This document shows, piece after piece, positions 13,230 through 47,400 of a stretch of DNA of 64,000 bases. The DNA lies in contig CM043789.1 of assembly GCA_023974075.1 (NCBI GenBank), forward strand, positions 36,594,161 through 36,658,160, given 5' to 3'. A program made the translations under genes and the position numbers. Every line of letters starts with the position of its first letter. Position 1 is the stretch's first letter. This stretch comes from Chaenocephalus aceratus. Lineage: Eukaryota > Chordata > Actinopteri > Perciformes > Channichthyidae. The notes beneath the pieces are model-generated. The model worked only from the letters and a program-made list of their open reading frames with translations. It made no database searches and had not been told where the DNA came from.

Positions 13230-13389
13230 TTTAGTCTCTTTTGGAGAGATAGATTGCGTAAATTCTTTTTTCTTTAATGTTTATTTTATTAGCTTTTCTT
13301 TGTAATGCATAATGTCTTTCATTTTTTGTAAAGCACTTTGAATTGCCTTGTGTTGAATAAGTACTATAACTTGCCTTGCCTTGCCTTGA
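13230..13389 (+). repeat. LINE-like 3' tail with CTTGC repeat
   Basis: It contains AAGCACTTTGAATTGCCTTG followed by a tail of CTTGC pentamers. Related copies lie at 44635-44759, 48790-48950 and 51505-51584. This looks like the 3' end of a fish non-LTR retrotransposon (an L2/Maui-type tail is my guess). Confidence 0.6.
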
Positions 13390-16389
13390 CTAAATGGACC
13401 GCAGGCTGAACCCAAACTTGGGCCACCCGTAGCAAGGACTGAGCCCCAGTAAATGGCCGTTTTAACAAGTTAGCAGCATCCCAAGGTTATTTATTGTGTC
13501 TGAATGTGTATGGGTTTGCCTAATAGCGATCACAGGCAGGAGGTCATATCTTACACTTCACTGTTCACCTGTCCATTACTTGTGTATACCTTGAGTGTTG
13601 AGGAGGGGGTCCGGTGACTGACAGGTGATCAAGTCAATGACCCTCTCTTCATCACATAATAGCCAACCCCACCTCTTAACTTCGATCATGTTACAGATGC
13701 TGTCTGGATATCAATACTTGGTTCTGTGCTTGGCTAATACTCGCCGATGGTGTAAATCTAACCCCCCCCACCACGATGTTAAACAGAATTTAATCACCGC
13801 CCGCCTCTCCGTTACGCACCAGGAGACAGCCTATCAATTATTCCATCCCTAGAATATCTAGTGTGTTGATGGCGATTGATTGCTTTGCGCTGTATTTGCA
13901 GTCGTTAAGACCTAGAGGAGGTCGATGTCTGCTAACGACCCAAGGTGAGGAGTATCTGATACGTTCAGATGTCTTCCTTGTTTTCTTGTTGCCAGCCGGG
14001 CTAGCTCCATACTGTGAGCCATTGTGTCAGCGGATGCACATTTTCTTGGTAAAAGTTTAAAGATTTTTAAGTTTCCAAGACCAAAAGAAAGCATTCAAAG
14101 AATTGCAGGTCGACAACATGGAGTAATCTTGTCTGGAACTGAGCTCCCCTTAAGGCCTTTTGCTACCTGTACATGAATACAAAAGTGTGCTATTTTAAAA
14201 CTGATTCATTCATAGTCTTACATCTATTACACTCATGTATCTGACTTTGAACTGAGAACCAGCCACTGTACACATTCAACTGAAGTGAAGATCCTACTTT
14301 TCAGATGTGCTTTTTCTTTGTGCTCCTTTGCTGTCAAGTTCCAGTTTGCAAACTAAATAAACAAAAGTGTGTAGAATGTACATTAAAAATATAACAACAG
14401 AAAGCTGATAAAAAAACAATATATCCTGTCTGGATAAGGTCTGAACCTGTGATGGAGGTTTGGAGGCCTTTTATGTTAAAGGTGTGTCAGCTAATGGATC
14501 AAGCACTTATCTGATCTCACCATCCTCAGAGTACAGATAGTATCAGAGGAAACCACATCATGTGACGTGAACGCAGACTTGAAAGGTGTGAGGTTAAACG
14601 GTGTGAAATCTAATGTACTTCTCTTATACATCCCATTACAGGGCCAACATGTTTTGCTGACTGTATAAGGAATGGCAGGTGAAGGCTAGCAGATTCATCT
14701 TGTATTGTGGCAAAGTGTGCTGAAGTCCCCCTGGCGTGTCGTGTATCACAGGAGCGGGTTATAGGATCTCTCTGGGATTATTCCCCCCATACTCATCGCC
14801 CAGGGAGGGAAGAAAAACATTAAGGACATATCTGCTCATAATTTAGGGCATATTTCTTCCCACTAAATCAATATGCCTGCATTAATACCTTTGAGAGACA
14901 CTGTTTTCCTGTTGTGGCGGGAAGTCAAAGGGACGCCTGCAAAATTGGCCAAGGCAAAATGAGCGGATTGATTTGTCTGAGTACGGTAGTGAGAAAAATG
15001 TTTGTCTTCTGAGATCAATCAGATTCGGCTAATGATCCCGTTTGACTAATTGTGAGATCGTCTTTTGGCAATAATTGAATAATAATGGGACATGCAGTTG
15101 TTTAATAATGGAGCTGAACGTTCAGAATAACAGTGCGGATGCTGTTGTTTCAGTAGAAATGTCAGCGAACTAAAATAGGGCACCAACAGTCAGGAAAAAC
15201 ATGGTGTGGAATATATCACGCTTTGAAGCCGAACTACTCATTCTGAAGTGTGAATCACGGCTCAGACGATAATGACTTTACTCACTGCTTTCAACCTCAG
15301 CCTTTGCTTGCAATCAGCTTTCATGTCCTTGAGGGTCTTCATTGCACAAGGTGTGCGTTAGGGTGACAGAAATATGTCACTCAACATTCCCTATAGTCAC
15401 GGCATCACTAAATAAAGGACACCCCACATATGAGGGCTGGGTGGTAACCCTCCAGTTGCAGCAAACCAGTTAATAATGATAGGTAGGAGAAAATTACTAA
15501 TTGGACTGGCAGCCAATGGAGCAAATGTAAAGTTATGCTGTGCACACATCGACCACACACAGAGGTATTGTGCGTAAGAACGTGTGCACAGTGTTTTAAT
15601 CATGCTTTATACCTTTCTGCCAAAGGTGTGTGTTGTGTGAATCGTTGTATTTCTCCTGCTTTCTCTTCCACTCAATTGCTTCATTTTGGATACATCCAAA
15701 AAAAAAAAGAGAGAGTCCTCGGTCATTGATTTGGAACTGCCATGAAGGTTAATGAGAAACAGGCATATTGGTTCCTCTTCTTTTGATCCCCCTCTGCATA
15801 GAGATTCTTCATTTCTTTACGAGGTCACCGGCAGTAACCCGAGCAGAGCCATAAATAGTGTCCATGCCAGACAGGCCCGGTGTCTGTCAATACTCCAAAA
15901 GTTCAGACACAACATCCGCAGTGAACGACTGCTGAAATCACACTTGAGGTATCGGAGCAAACACACTTACACAACAGGGTCTCCTGGTGAACCCGTTGGA
16001 TATATTTGTGATTGCTTTGTTCTCATTCTCCACACGGTTTGAGAGAGAGGTCTGTCAGGGGCAATCACACAGCGCAGGGATCTTGGCTTCATCTGTGGTG
16101 TTATACTGCCCCGTGTGGTTAATGCGTGCAACTTGGTAGTTTTGAGGTCATCCAGATTATTACAGTGACAGTAAAAACTGAACTAATGCGCTTTTTACGA
16201 AGAGCCCTTTCCCTCCTCAGACCTAGACTTACTAAAATAATGAAAGCCACAGCAGCACAGAGGATTCACTTTGCCCCCTCCAAGGTCAGACTTCAAAAGA
16301 TGATGGATTAAATTAAAATGGATTACATCTCTGATGCCTAGAATGGCCAGCACAGACGGAAGACATACTTCAGCATTTTTAAATAATTA
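13390..16389. other. Non-coding stretch between candidate exon and EOGT 3' end
   Basis: No gene is recognised and there are no long simple repeats. The sequence is AT-rich with repeat-poor segments (about 14550-15400 and 15780-16300) that could hold conserved regulatory elements, which cannot be judged from one genome. Confidence 0.4.
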
Positions 16390-16395
16390 TTTATT
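16390..16395 (-). promoter_or_regulatory. Candidate EOGT polyadenylation signal AATAAA
   Basis: An AATAAA hexamer on the minus strand about 1.2 kb beyond the EOGT stop codon. No nearer one was seen between it and the stop. A 3' UTR of that length is plausible but not proven. Confidence 0.35.
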
Positions 16396-17592
16396 TGAAA
16401 ATATTACACAGCTTCTGAATATAAAATCGCCTACAAGGCAAGCGAAACCCTGACCGAAAAGGTCCGACTGAGTTCAACTGGGTTTCATCGATAATAAAAC
16501 ATCAAGAGTCAGGAGAGGCCAATGACATCGCTCAAAATACTGTTGTGCATTGCATCAGAGCGCATGCAAATTGTGCTTATTTTATTTGAGTAGACTGACT
16601 GTAAAATATAAAACTGGACAGCATTCAAAACACTTAGGTAAGGTAACGGAACAGGAGCAGCACCCTCATTGTTTCATCATACTGGTAATACATTCCCTAT
16701 GATTAAATGCAAAGGAACTAACAATAAGAATAGATAGATGTCTGTAGACATACGTTTAAATTATAAAAGTGACAAGTGTTAAAAGAAAACAAAGTAAATT
16801 GCAAATAGCGACGCGAAATTGAAGAATAATTGTACAAGTCAGACAAACATAACTTTCATCATGTTGCATAAACCAATGTAGTGTTGAAGCTCAATGACTA
16901 ACACTTGAATGTATGTTTCAGAACACTCACTTTGAATGTCTTTGAAAGTATTGCTGGACAAATGCTAATACTTGATATAAAAGAAGATCCATCTTGGAGT
17001 GTCTCACTTGCTTTCTGTCAATTAATTTTAGAGTTATTAACGTTTGAGATAACTGAAATTCACATGAACAAACTAACTGCAAGAGTGCATGTGAATAGTG
17101 CACATCATATTAGATCTGATGTAAGCTGGCTGTGTTCAGAAACGCTGGTGCCGATTGTTCAACGGGCTCGCATCAAGGCGACACTGATCAAATGTGACAA
17201 GATGTCGCAAGTAAAAGGGACGCCGGTAACAGCCTGCTCATTAGCTAACTTTGTCGCTGCGAATGAAGTACACGCAGCGGAGGTAATGAAGAAAACATAG
17301 GACGCTTCTTATCGCTCTCCAGATGCCTGGACTGCACACATCTCATCCTTTAACTGATTTGACAGTAATAGAGCTGGTGGAGGCGATTCAACTCCGACTT
17401 GTCCGCCATATTGCTTTCACTCATCCAGACCTGTCAAAAGCTGCGGAGAGGAGGTGACAAATGCTCACCGCTGATGGATCAGTTTTAAAATAACTTTAAA
17501 AAATCTGCCGATGTGAAAAGGTCTTTCAATAAAAAGAGTTGGCAGCTTCATGTTAACGTTCTTCAGGTGTCTGTGTCCCAAACCCAGAGACT

Positions 17593-38522
<20,930 letters not shown>

Positions 38523-39090
38523 AGTCAGAAATACACAGACATGTGACACAGCCGCCTTTCTCTTCACAGCCCTCTGAGGAAGGAAGAAAAAAGAAGAGGA
38601 GATGCAGACTCTGTAATCGTGGTGGAAAGCCTAACACCAGTTTACAAGCATGTGGGCACAAGAAGCAAAGTGTGTGGGAGAGTAGCCTCAGGCGGGTCTG
38701 AGCGCCTCATAAGGAAAGGTCCTGTTGCAGGAAGTATTACTGACCTGTTTCCTACTGTTGTCTGAGCGATTATAACGGAGATGGAGGGGTGACTAAAAAC
38801 TGCTGGCTGGTTACAATCTGTACTTTAACAGACAGTCATATTCACATGATACCTTTTCCATGTCTCCAGTATGCATGTGCTACCACAGCCCAAAGCCACA
38901 GACATTCTTTACACACACAAGTAATATTATGTGGCTGCTGTTATTGCAGATACCACAAGTGCTGTATAACAATGGCTCTCTTTCCACAACTTAATGACCT
39001 GGGAAGGACGTGTGTTGCTTGTAACACAATTCTAATGAGTTTGGCACCAATAGGTTGTTACTTGTTATCACCAGTCATTTATGAGGTGGA

Positions 39091-39596
39091 GCTACTTGGT
39101 TAAAGTAAACTCTTTGCCATGGGCGTAACAGGATATAATGAGATTATTGAAACTCCTGTGCTGCATTAAAAAAAAACAGTTCTGTCTATTAGCAGTGGTG
39201 TACTGTAACGTAACTAAGTACATTTTACTTAAGTACATATTTGAGGGACCTGAGTATTTCAAATGTTTGCTACTTTGTACTTCTACTACACTACAAGTCA
39301 GAGGTAAATAGCGTACTTTTACTCTTTAGTTACTTTGCAGATTATGATTAAATAAGACTTTAGTTAAAACTGGAGTAACATTAAAAAAATATGCTATTGG
39401 TTGTGTACTTGTACTTGAGTAACATTTTGAATGCAGGACTTGTACTTATAACAGAGTATTTATATACTCCTCTGATGTTACTTTTCAAGGAGTTACTTGG
39501 TCAAAATAACAGTAAACACTCTTTGCTATGGGCGTGACGTGATGTAACGGGATGATTAAAACTCCTGTGCTGCATTAAAACAGTTATATCTATGAG
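39091..39596 (+). repeat. Pair of about 100-bp diverged direct repeats flanking an interspersed repeat
   Basis: Bases about 39091-39192 and 39492-39596 share TACTTGG, ATGGGCGT, ACTCCTGTGCTGCATTAAA and CAGTT in order. Between them lies the AAGTACATTT-type repeat (39193-39480) also found near 21950. They are in the first EOGT intron. Confidence 0.65.
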
Positions 39597-40173
39597 ACAT
39601 GTCAACAGCAAGCTACATGTTAAAACCATAGATGGTTAAAAAACGGTGATACAAAGCAGGTCTTTCTTCTTTTTTTTACAAGCCCTAGTCAACTTCATCC
39701 CTAGGGTTGTTTGTTTTTGTCGCACGTATGTTCACAGAGAAGAAGCACACTTCATTTTGGACAGCTCATTACAAACAACATAACTCCCAAACTCTTGGCT
39801 TTTAGTCAATTAGTTAACCAAGCGTTAAGATAGCGTTAAGATTTGCAACCCGCCAAGACACGCTCAGTGACTGGATAGGCATGCATGAAGTAGGATAATA
39901 AGGAGATAATAACGCACTTTTTACCCTTTCATGTGGTTGAATGTGAAAATACTTAATTTGAGGCTAATGTCTGAATTGTACATGTGGCGGCTAACATGTA
40001 GCGTTCACAAAGACCCCTTCAAGTTAACTCAAGCTGTAACAGTAACAGTAAAACAACAGAGAAGGAACATATACAGCCTTTCCACGGTGCAAAACACTTG
40101 AGACGGACACAAAGTGCATAACAATGGTCTTTCAAAAAAAAATTTGGTTGAGTTTGAGTGAGAAGGGGTTTAC

Positions 40174-40310
40174 CTGAAAGCAAAGCCGGTTGTTTTCGAA
40201 ACAGAAGCGAAGATGTTGCTGGTGGTCGCCATAACACCGGAAACCTCATGCCGGTCTGTTGTGCGCAGTGACGGCCACAGGGGGGCGCTGTCTACCGCAC
40301 TTCCTCTCTT
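40174..40310 (-). promoter_or_regulatory. eogt: EOGT promoter and 5' UTR exon
   Basis: Minus-strand sequence with CpGs and an ETS-like GGAAGTGCGG motif ends at a donor (CTTTCAG then GTAAACC, boundary 40174/40173). The partner acceptor TTCCTCAG precedes the start-codon exon at 38573. No long frame through it is needed; it is best read as 5' UTR. The transcription start is not determined. Confidence 0.6.
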
Positions 40311-41469
40311 ATAGACTTTTTTACTGTAAATGATCATATCCAAATCAAGATATATTTTTTAATGTTATATAAATGTACATTTATTTTAATGTTTAAAGAC
40401 TGGTTTACTGTAAATGATCATATCCATATCAAGATATATGTTTTAATGTTATATAAAGGTACATTTATTATTAATGTACTATTTATGCTGTTCCTTTTAT
40501 TGTTTATTCTAGTTTTTACAATACGTTTCTTTAGGGAAAAGGTGAGTGAAAAATGGACCACACACACGTACTATATGTATTAGCATTACATCTTCTAATG
40601 ATATTTTACTGTAAATTGTCACATCAAAAGCAAGATCAAGATTTGTGTTTATTATTATTTTATGTGATATTATGAAGGGCTCAGAAAATGCAACAAAAAC
40701 AAACATCATGTGATTCATATAAAACACGTCAATCTTAATCAAATTGAATCTGCATGTTTAGTACATTAATAAATGTTGGGACAACTGTATCAAATTGTTC
40801 AAATGATATTTATTTGAAGACTTGTGCAGCATCGATGGTGATGTAGTGTTCTGTATGGATGCAATGAAAATGCTAACTTTTAATGTGTGAATCCAAACAA
40901 TTCAAATTAAGAGTAAAAGTATTGTTCACCACCCAGATAAATGTTTATTCATTTACATATATATATATAAGCTGTAGAATCCACTTTTCAGGATTTCAAT
41001 CATGGACTAATCTCAGGTCTACACCACATGTTGTGATTTACAAGGAGTCAAGAACAATACATAAAGGTCTCTGTACAATATTTTTATATATTTCTTCAAC
41101 TATTTTGAATCAAGAAATAAAGAAGGATGTATTTCTATAGTGCAAACAACTTAAACCATCTCGTACAGTCTGTAGGAAACTGTCTACAAGCTACTATGTA
41201 AAAGGTTTAAATGATTTCTAAAGATCCCAAAGACTTGAAATGGTATCCTTCATACTGGTTCTGTAATAATATATTGTATGTAATGCAAAATCCCAACACC
41301 CCTGCTTAAATATGTTCCTTTAAAATAAAATAAGAGATAAGGATAAAAGAACTTTCCTTTGACACAGTGATTAAACTTAAATTATCTGTCTTTGGGACTG
41401 CATGTGTGGCTATGTTGGTTGATTGGTTTGTTGATAGTGTCCCAGAATCGACACAAGAACAGTAAAAGT

Positions 41470-44400
41470 TTATTTCTGGTTCTTCAGCAGTTCGTCTATC
41501 TGGCATTTGTACATGTTCTTCACGTCTATCAGGTCCAGTCTCAGCTCCTCTGCCTCTTCGGCTTTCTCTCCGTACATCTGCAGGATGGTGTTGTGCCTCT
41601 GCTGCAGATCCTGCAAAGCACAGCCACACACATCAGAAACACACTTTGCATTCAAGAATCCTGTGTGTGCTTTTATAGCACTTACCTTGAGATGAACTTT
41701 CAACGTGGGAATCTCCTTCACCATCTCATCCATCTCTTCGGTCTGATTGGTCAGTCGGACCAGCTCTTCTGCCATCACAGAACGACTCCTCTCTAGACTG
41801 GAGATCTCAAGCTGAAACAGCAAGAGAACAAAGAGACGGTAGTAAAACAACACAGATTATTTCATGTTAAAAAAATACGCATCGTTAACCTTAGATAGTG
41901 AACACCACATTGCGCCTGTAGGCATGACTACGGTATTGAAGTGTATGTTATTTTGGATCAAAGTGTCAGCCTAATAAAAATGTAAAAATGTTTCTTATTT
42001 TGCAAACCTGCCTATAAACCCCTGGCTGTATCTAAATGTAGATTGCCATATCTGTAAACCCACCATAAACAAATGAGACACAGTATTTACATTTGGATTC
42101 ACAGATAATCCCGTCTTTGTTAATTATTTGTTCCTTCTTTTGGAGGTATGTTTTACGTTTGGTTCTTGTTCCTAAATCTCTAGCAAAATAATTACTACTA
42201 ATTTTGGTGTTGATCCTCGTTTTCCAGACGTTTCATTATTTAATTTTAAGGAAACATAAGTATATTTTACGTTAAGCAGTACAATCAAACTAACACTAAA
42301 CATACTTTACATGTGTACAGTACATAGCTCAGTTAAAAACACTACCTGCAGCTGAGCGATCTCTCCTTCTCTGAGTTTGAGCTGAGACTGCAGGTTCTCC
42401 ATGATGCTGGAGCCCCCCGACAGCCGGGCGGCCTCGTACAGGTTGGTCCCGCTCATCGACATGGACATGGTCATGTTACCAAGAGAGTGGTCTAAAAGGT
42501 CTTCCTGAGGAAGAAAGAGACAACGTACAGCGTCGGTTAAACTCCATAAATCCCAGTTTCATCCCACAGGCCATAAGACTGTTAAACACCTGAACTTTTG
42601 AAAGAACATCCATAACATTCATCTGTTGGCAACTTATATATATCAATATTCCAATTACTTGTATATAGACAACTCTGCACTATTATATTATATTATATTT
42701 TATTTACTTGCACTATTATCTGTTGTATTGTGCTGCACTGTTGGAGGAGCATGTGACCTAAGCATTTCATTGTCATAACTACACTATGTACATATGACAA
42801 TAAAAGCCTTGAACTTGAACCTAAATCCAAGCTTGTGCAAAAAATTTTTTTGTTTTGGGCTAGATTAGCCTTTATTGGAGATGACAGTGTTGAAATGGGG
42901 GATAGAGGGGATGACATGCGTACATGGTCCCAGGCCGGATTCGAACCTGGGTCCTCCGCATGGGAACTAAGTCCCTCTACAGTACATGGACCGCCTGCTC
43001 TACCAGATGAGCTATATGGCGGCCCGCTTGCGCAAACTTTATCTAATTTCTACATTTGAACATTTGTCTCGGTGTGTACCTGGGAAAGAATAGAGGAGTG
43101 GAGAGCAGCGTTGTCCGGCACACTGATGGAGCTGGAGCGGGACAGGGAGGGTGTGGAGGACGCCGGGGGCTCTCCTACAGAGTGAGTCATGGCCTTCCTC
43201 TCCTGATTGGGACATCAGTCACAAATATTAGAAAATAAAAACATCTGATTAAATTCTGATGAGATAAACCAGATTTATAATCTCGAAAAGCTCCTCCACC
43301 TTTTCCCTGAGAGCTTCATTAGCCAGGTAGCATTTCTTCTTCTCTTGCTCCACCTTCATCCTCTCCATCTCTAACTGATTGGTCAGCAGCAGCTGGTGGA
43401 AGAAGCAAAAACATGCACATGAGGCAGTCGTTTTTTTACAGAAGAGAAGAACAAGAGTTAGTGAGGAAAATAATGGTACCTTTTCTTTCTTGGTTTCTTC
43501 TAGCATGCGGTTGTGCTCTCCTCGCAGATTTTCTAAATCAACATGCTCCCTATATTAAGAAAGAAAACAAGAAAAGAAGTATGTTAAAGGTAGGGTAGGT
43601 AAGAATGGAGAAACCAGCTCGAGTGCGCTAGAATTTGAAAGTACGCAGCCGAAAAAAATCGTCCCCTTCCTTCAGACTTCCTCACAGAGCCCCTCCTCCA
43701 ACACACACGAACGCGCACATGACCAATGAGGGCACGAGATAAGTTTGTGCCCAGATGGAAGGCTGACAGGCAGGTAGGCCATCCAGTTACTTTAGCCGGG
43801 CCGGCTCAGATGATTGGTCGTGCTTTTTACAGCGCTACGGCTTCCACAGATGACCTTTTATTTATGTATTTATTGTCAAAGCATTTAATGTATTCATTGC
43901 TATCGGGATGTTAAGAGCATTCCATGGAATACAACAAAAAGTGTTTCTGAAGTGAATTACCTACCCCACCTTTAATCAGTCAACAGTATCAGGGATTAAA
44001 AATGTGTAAAATACTTGCCTTGTTCTTATAACTGAATAAAATCAGCATAATGGTGTGAAATCATATGACAATTATCTATGAGCTTTCCCACTGAAGAAGG
44101 AGCTACAGTGTTTATTTCAACTGTGTTCTGTGTCCTACTTTCAAACGTTCTCAAAGCCCTGTGTAGGTGAGAGGCCTCAGGGGCATTCTTTTGGACCATT
44201 ACGAAATATTGTCTTCCTATGAGTCATAATGCACTGCACTGAATAATTGAAACCTTTCTGCAACAAAAACCAAAAAGCATCCGAGCCAGCCAGGATTTGA
44301 ACCTAGAATCTTCTGATCCGTAGTCAGACGCGTTATCCGTTGCGCCACTGGCCCAGTTGCAGCTGCCTGACATCTCACAAAAGATAACCCCGTGCCTCAA

Positions 44401-47400
44401 AGGCCTCGGCAACTCGACACGCATGACTGCTCGTGTCAAAGGGTAACCCCCCCCCTGGCCCCTGCTTCACTGACTCATGAAGCAATATGTGGTGAAACAG
44501 AAAAACTATGCCAGTGAGTTTCACGCATTCATGTGAGACATCCAGCAGAAGTGAGATATTTACTGTTTTAATTGAACTATTCATATCTTCGACTGCACTG
44601 TAACTTTTATCCATGTACTTTTTCTTTTAATATTTTATTAGCTTTTCTTTTTAATGACTGATTTTAAATGCCATTTTCTTAATGTCTTTCATTTTTTGTA
44701 AAGCACTTTGAATTGCCTTGTGTTGAAAAGTGCTATATAAATAAACTTGCCTTGCCTTACTGTGAAAGACATTCTAGCATAACATTCCCTGCTGGGGCTA
44801 CTCGTGTTTTGAAATAAGGTTTAAGGAGAACAATGACCAAAATAAAACTAACTGCAGACACGATAAAACACTGCCAGCATCTCCTGACAGTTAGCTCTGG
44901 GGCTGCTATTTGCATTATAGATTTATCTGCCATTTACTTTCTACTTTAATAAATGAAACGTTGCTATTCTATTGTTTCTCCTTGTTTCTCAAAGTCTAAG
45001 GTAAGTCCTAGAGCACCGAGGTATCATTCAGTAAAACCTCCTTAACCATTTGAAAGCCAGACCATTGTTTAAAGGGGCGCTATTATACCAGACCATTGAC
45101 ATGCACAAAAACCTATATAATTCTACTACAGGAAGGGAAAACCCTAAAATATCTTAAAAAGACCTCTTCAAATTAAGTCGATGAACCCAACCATAAATAA
45201 ATCAAACTATAAAGAAACACTTTGAGATTAGACCAGTGAAATAAGAGAACAATACTAGGTGACAATGACTTACCTTGTCATTGAACCCTGTAAACTCCAG
45301 TTTAAGCTGTAATTTGTTACCTAGTGCTCTCATCCTCCAGTTTATCTCTCTTGTTCTTCTCAGCCTCCAGCTGTGCGACGAGCCGGGCCTTCTCCTGGCG
45401 GAACAGGGAGATCTGTGACTCCAGAGAGGCCTGCTGGGACCTGATGGACAGGAGCTCTTCACTCGCCGACCGCTCTCTCTCCACCGCAACGGCCAGCTGC
45501 GCCTGGGCATCCGCTGTGGAGAAGAAAAGGCGTTGAATCACTCACACTTATTGTTTGTTTCACACAGACAGTTAATATGTCCTTCCTCTTACCTAGCCTA
45601 TCAGAGATGCTCTTCTCCAGTTTCTCCCAGGATGCCGTCTGTCCGCCTAAAGAGGCCTGCAAGTTCTCAATCTGTCGCAGAAGGGGCCGTGTTGCCGAGG
45701 TAACACTCTGGCTGAGCTCCTGGTTCCTGGTCTCTGCCTCCTGAAGCCTCTGTGGAAGATAAAGAAAATGGCATCCAATAAATACATCTATTTTGGACAG
45801 CTTATTATGCTCATGCTTATTATATGAGCATGTTATGTTACCTGCTGCAGCTCACTGATCTCCTCCCTCAGATAGTCTTCCTTCCTTCCTTGCTGTTGCT
45901 CAGCCCTCTGCAGAGCCATCCTCAGGTCCGCCACCTGTACACAGAGTTAGATTAATAAAGGATGTCATGTTAAAACGTGCAATGTTTTTATACTTTCATG
46001 TCATGAATTTTAACTTCATTATTTATTATTACTAGGGTGTTTCAAAACAGAATGCAATGAAAGAAGAAAAAATATATATTGTACCTAATATACGAGATCA
46101 TGTGCACACAGGTGACTTTATTTACCTCGTTATATGACTCTGAAAGTCATTGTTATTGGGCTTTATTGGATAGGGGGGTGAAGGGGCTTTTTAAAACAAG
46201 CTTTACTAACTTGGACTATTTTGTGTTGGGCCATTACATACAATACAAATAAAAATCAATTGCAGGTTTTAATGCAATCAAATAAAAAAACATCAAGGGG
46301 TGCAGGGACGCGGGAAGGGGGGGTGATGAGGGGGCTGCAGCACCCCCATCTGTCGGCGGAGAGTTGTAACTGCAACGCCAAAAAGCTCACTAAACAAATC
46401 GATACAAAAGTTTTATTTTGAGTTACTATTTTTGAGTTAGCCTTTTAGGGTAAGCAGTCTATAAAAAGCTTCACTATATAAGAGAAAGTGATAATGCGGT
46501 GTGCTTCTTCTGTTTCAGTGCAGACAAGATCAGGGATGGGAGTTTTGTGAAAGCAGGGTTTAACAACTGGCGAAAGGCAGGGGAAACATTTAGGGAGCAT
46601 GAGAAGTCCCATCAACACACAGGCTGTCAACAAACTGGCAGCATTAAGACGAACACCGATTAATGCACTGCTCTCACAAGCTGTTGCTAAAGATCAAATG
46701 ACTGCATTTAATATGACGTTATTATACAGGGCCGCCCCTCCCTACACGCAGATCACGCAGAGCCCTCGCGGATGGGGCCTCATTTTGCGGAGGGAGCCTC
46801 CTCTGAAACGCAAACGCGGCGCACCTACAGTGTAGCGCTCCACTAGCACCCCCCCCCCAACCGCACCCGCACGCCCATCTCTGACTGACTTCCCGCGTCC
46901 CTCAAGGGGTGTGAATACTTTGGCAAGGCAGTGTATGTTATAATATCTGCACCACTCACTTACTTACAAGAGGTGTATTGAGGCTGCACAAAAGTCTAAT
47001 ATTTACTTTAAATGAATTCTAATGATCCTCTATATCAGGGGTGCCCAACCTTTTATGAACCGAGAGCTACTTTCAAAGTTGCCAGTCTGCCGAGATCTAC
47101 CAGTCCAAATAGAGAGGCGTAGCCATTACTGACAGCCTACTACCAGGTAAATATACACTTCTACTTGTATAAAACTGACCTTTGTACGATTAATACTTCA
47201 TAAAATACTGCAGATCCTTTATCTTACCTATTTCTAATCTACACACATACAAGTATTTCACTGAAGTTACACAACAGTGTTGTTGATACAGAGTTGGAGT
47301 TTATTCACACGTCACTACAGTGGGTAATGTTTTCAAGAAGCATTGAACAGTGCTGCCACATATGAAACAGGACAAAAAGAAAAGACTCTGAACTCTTTCT

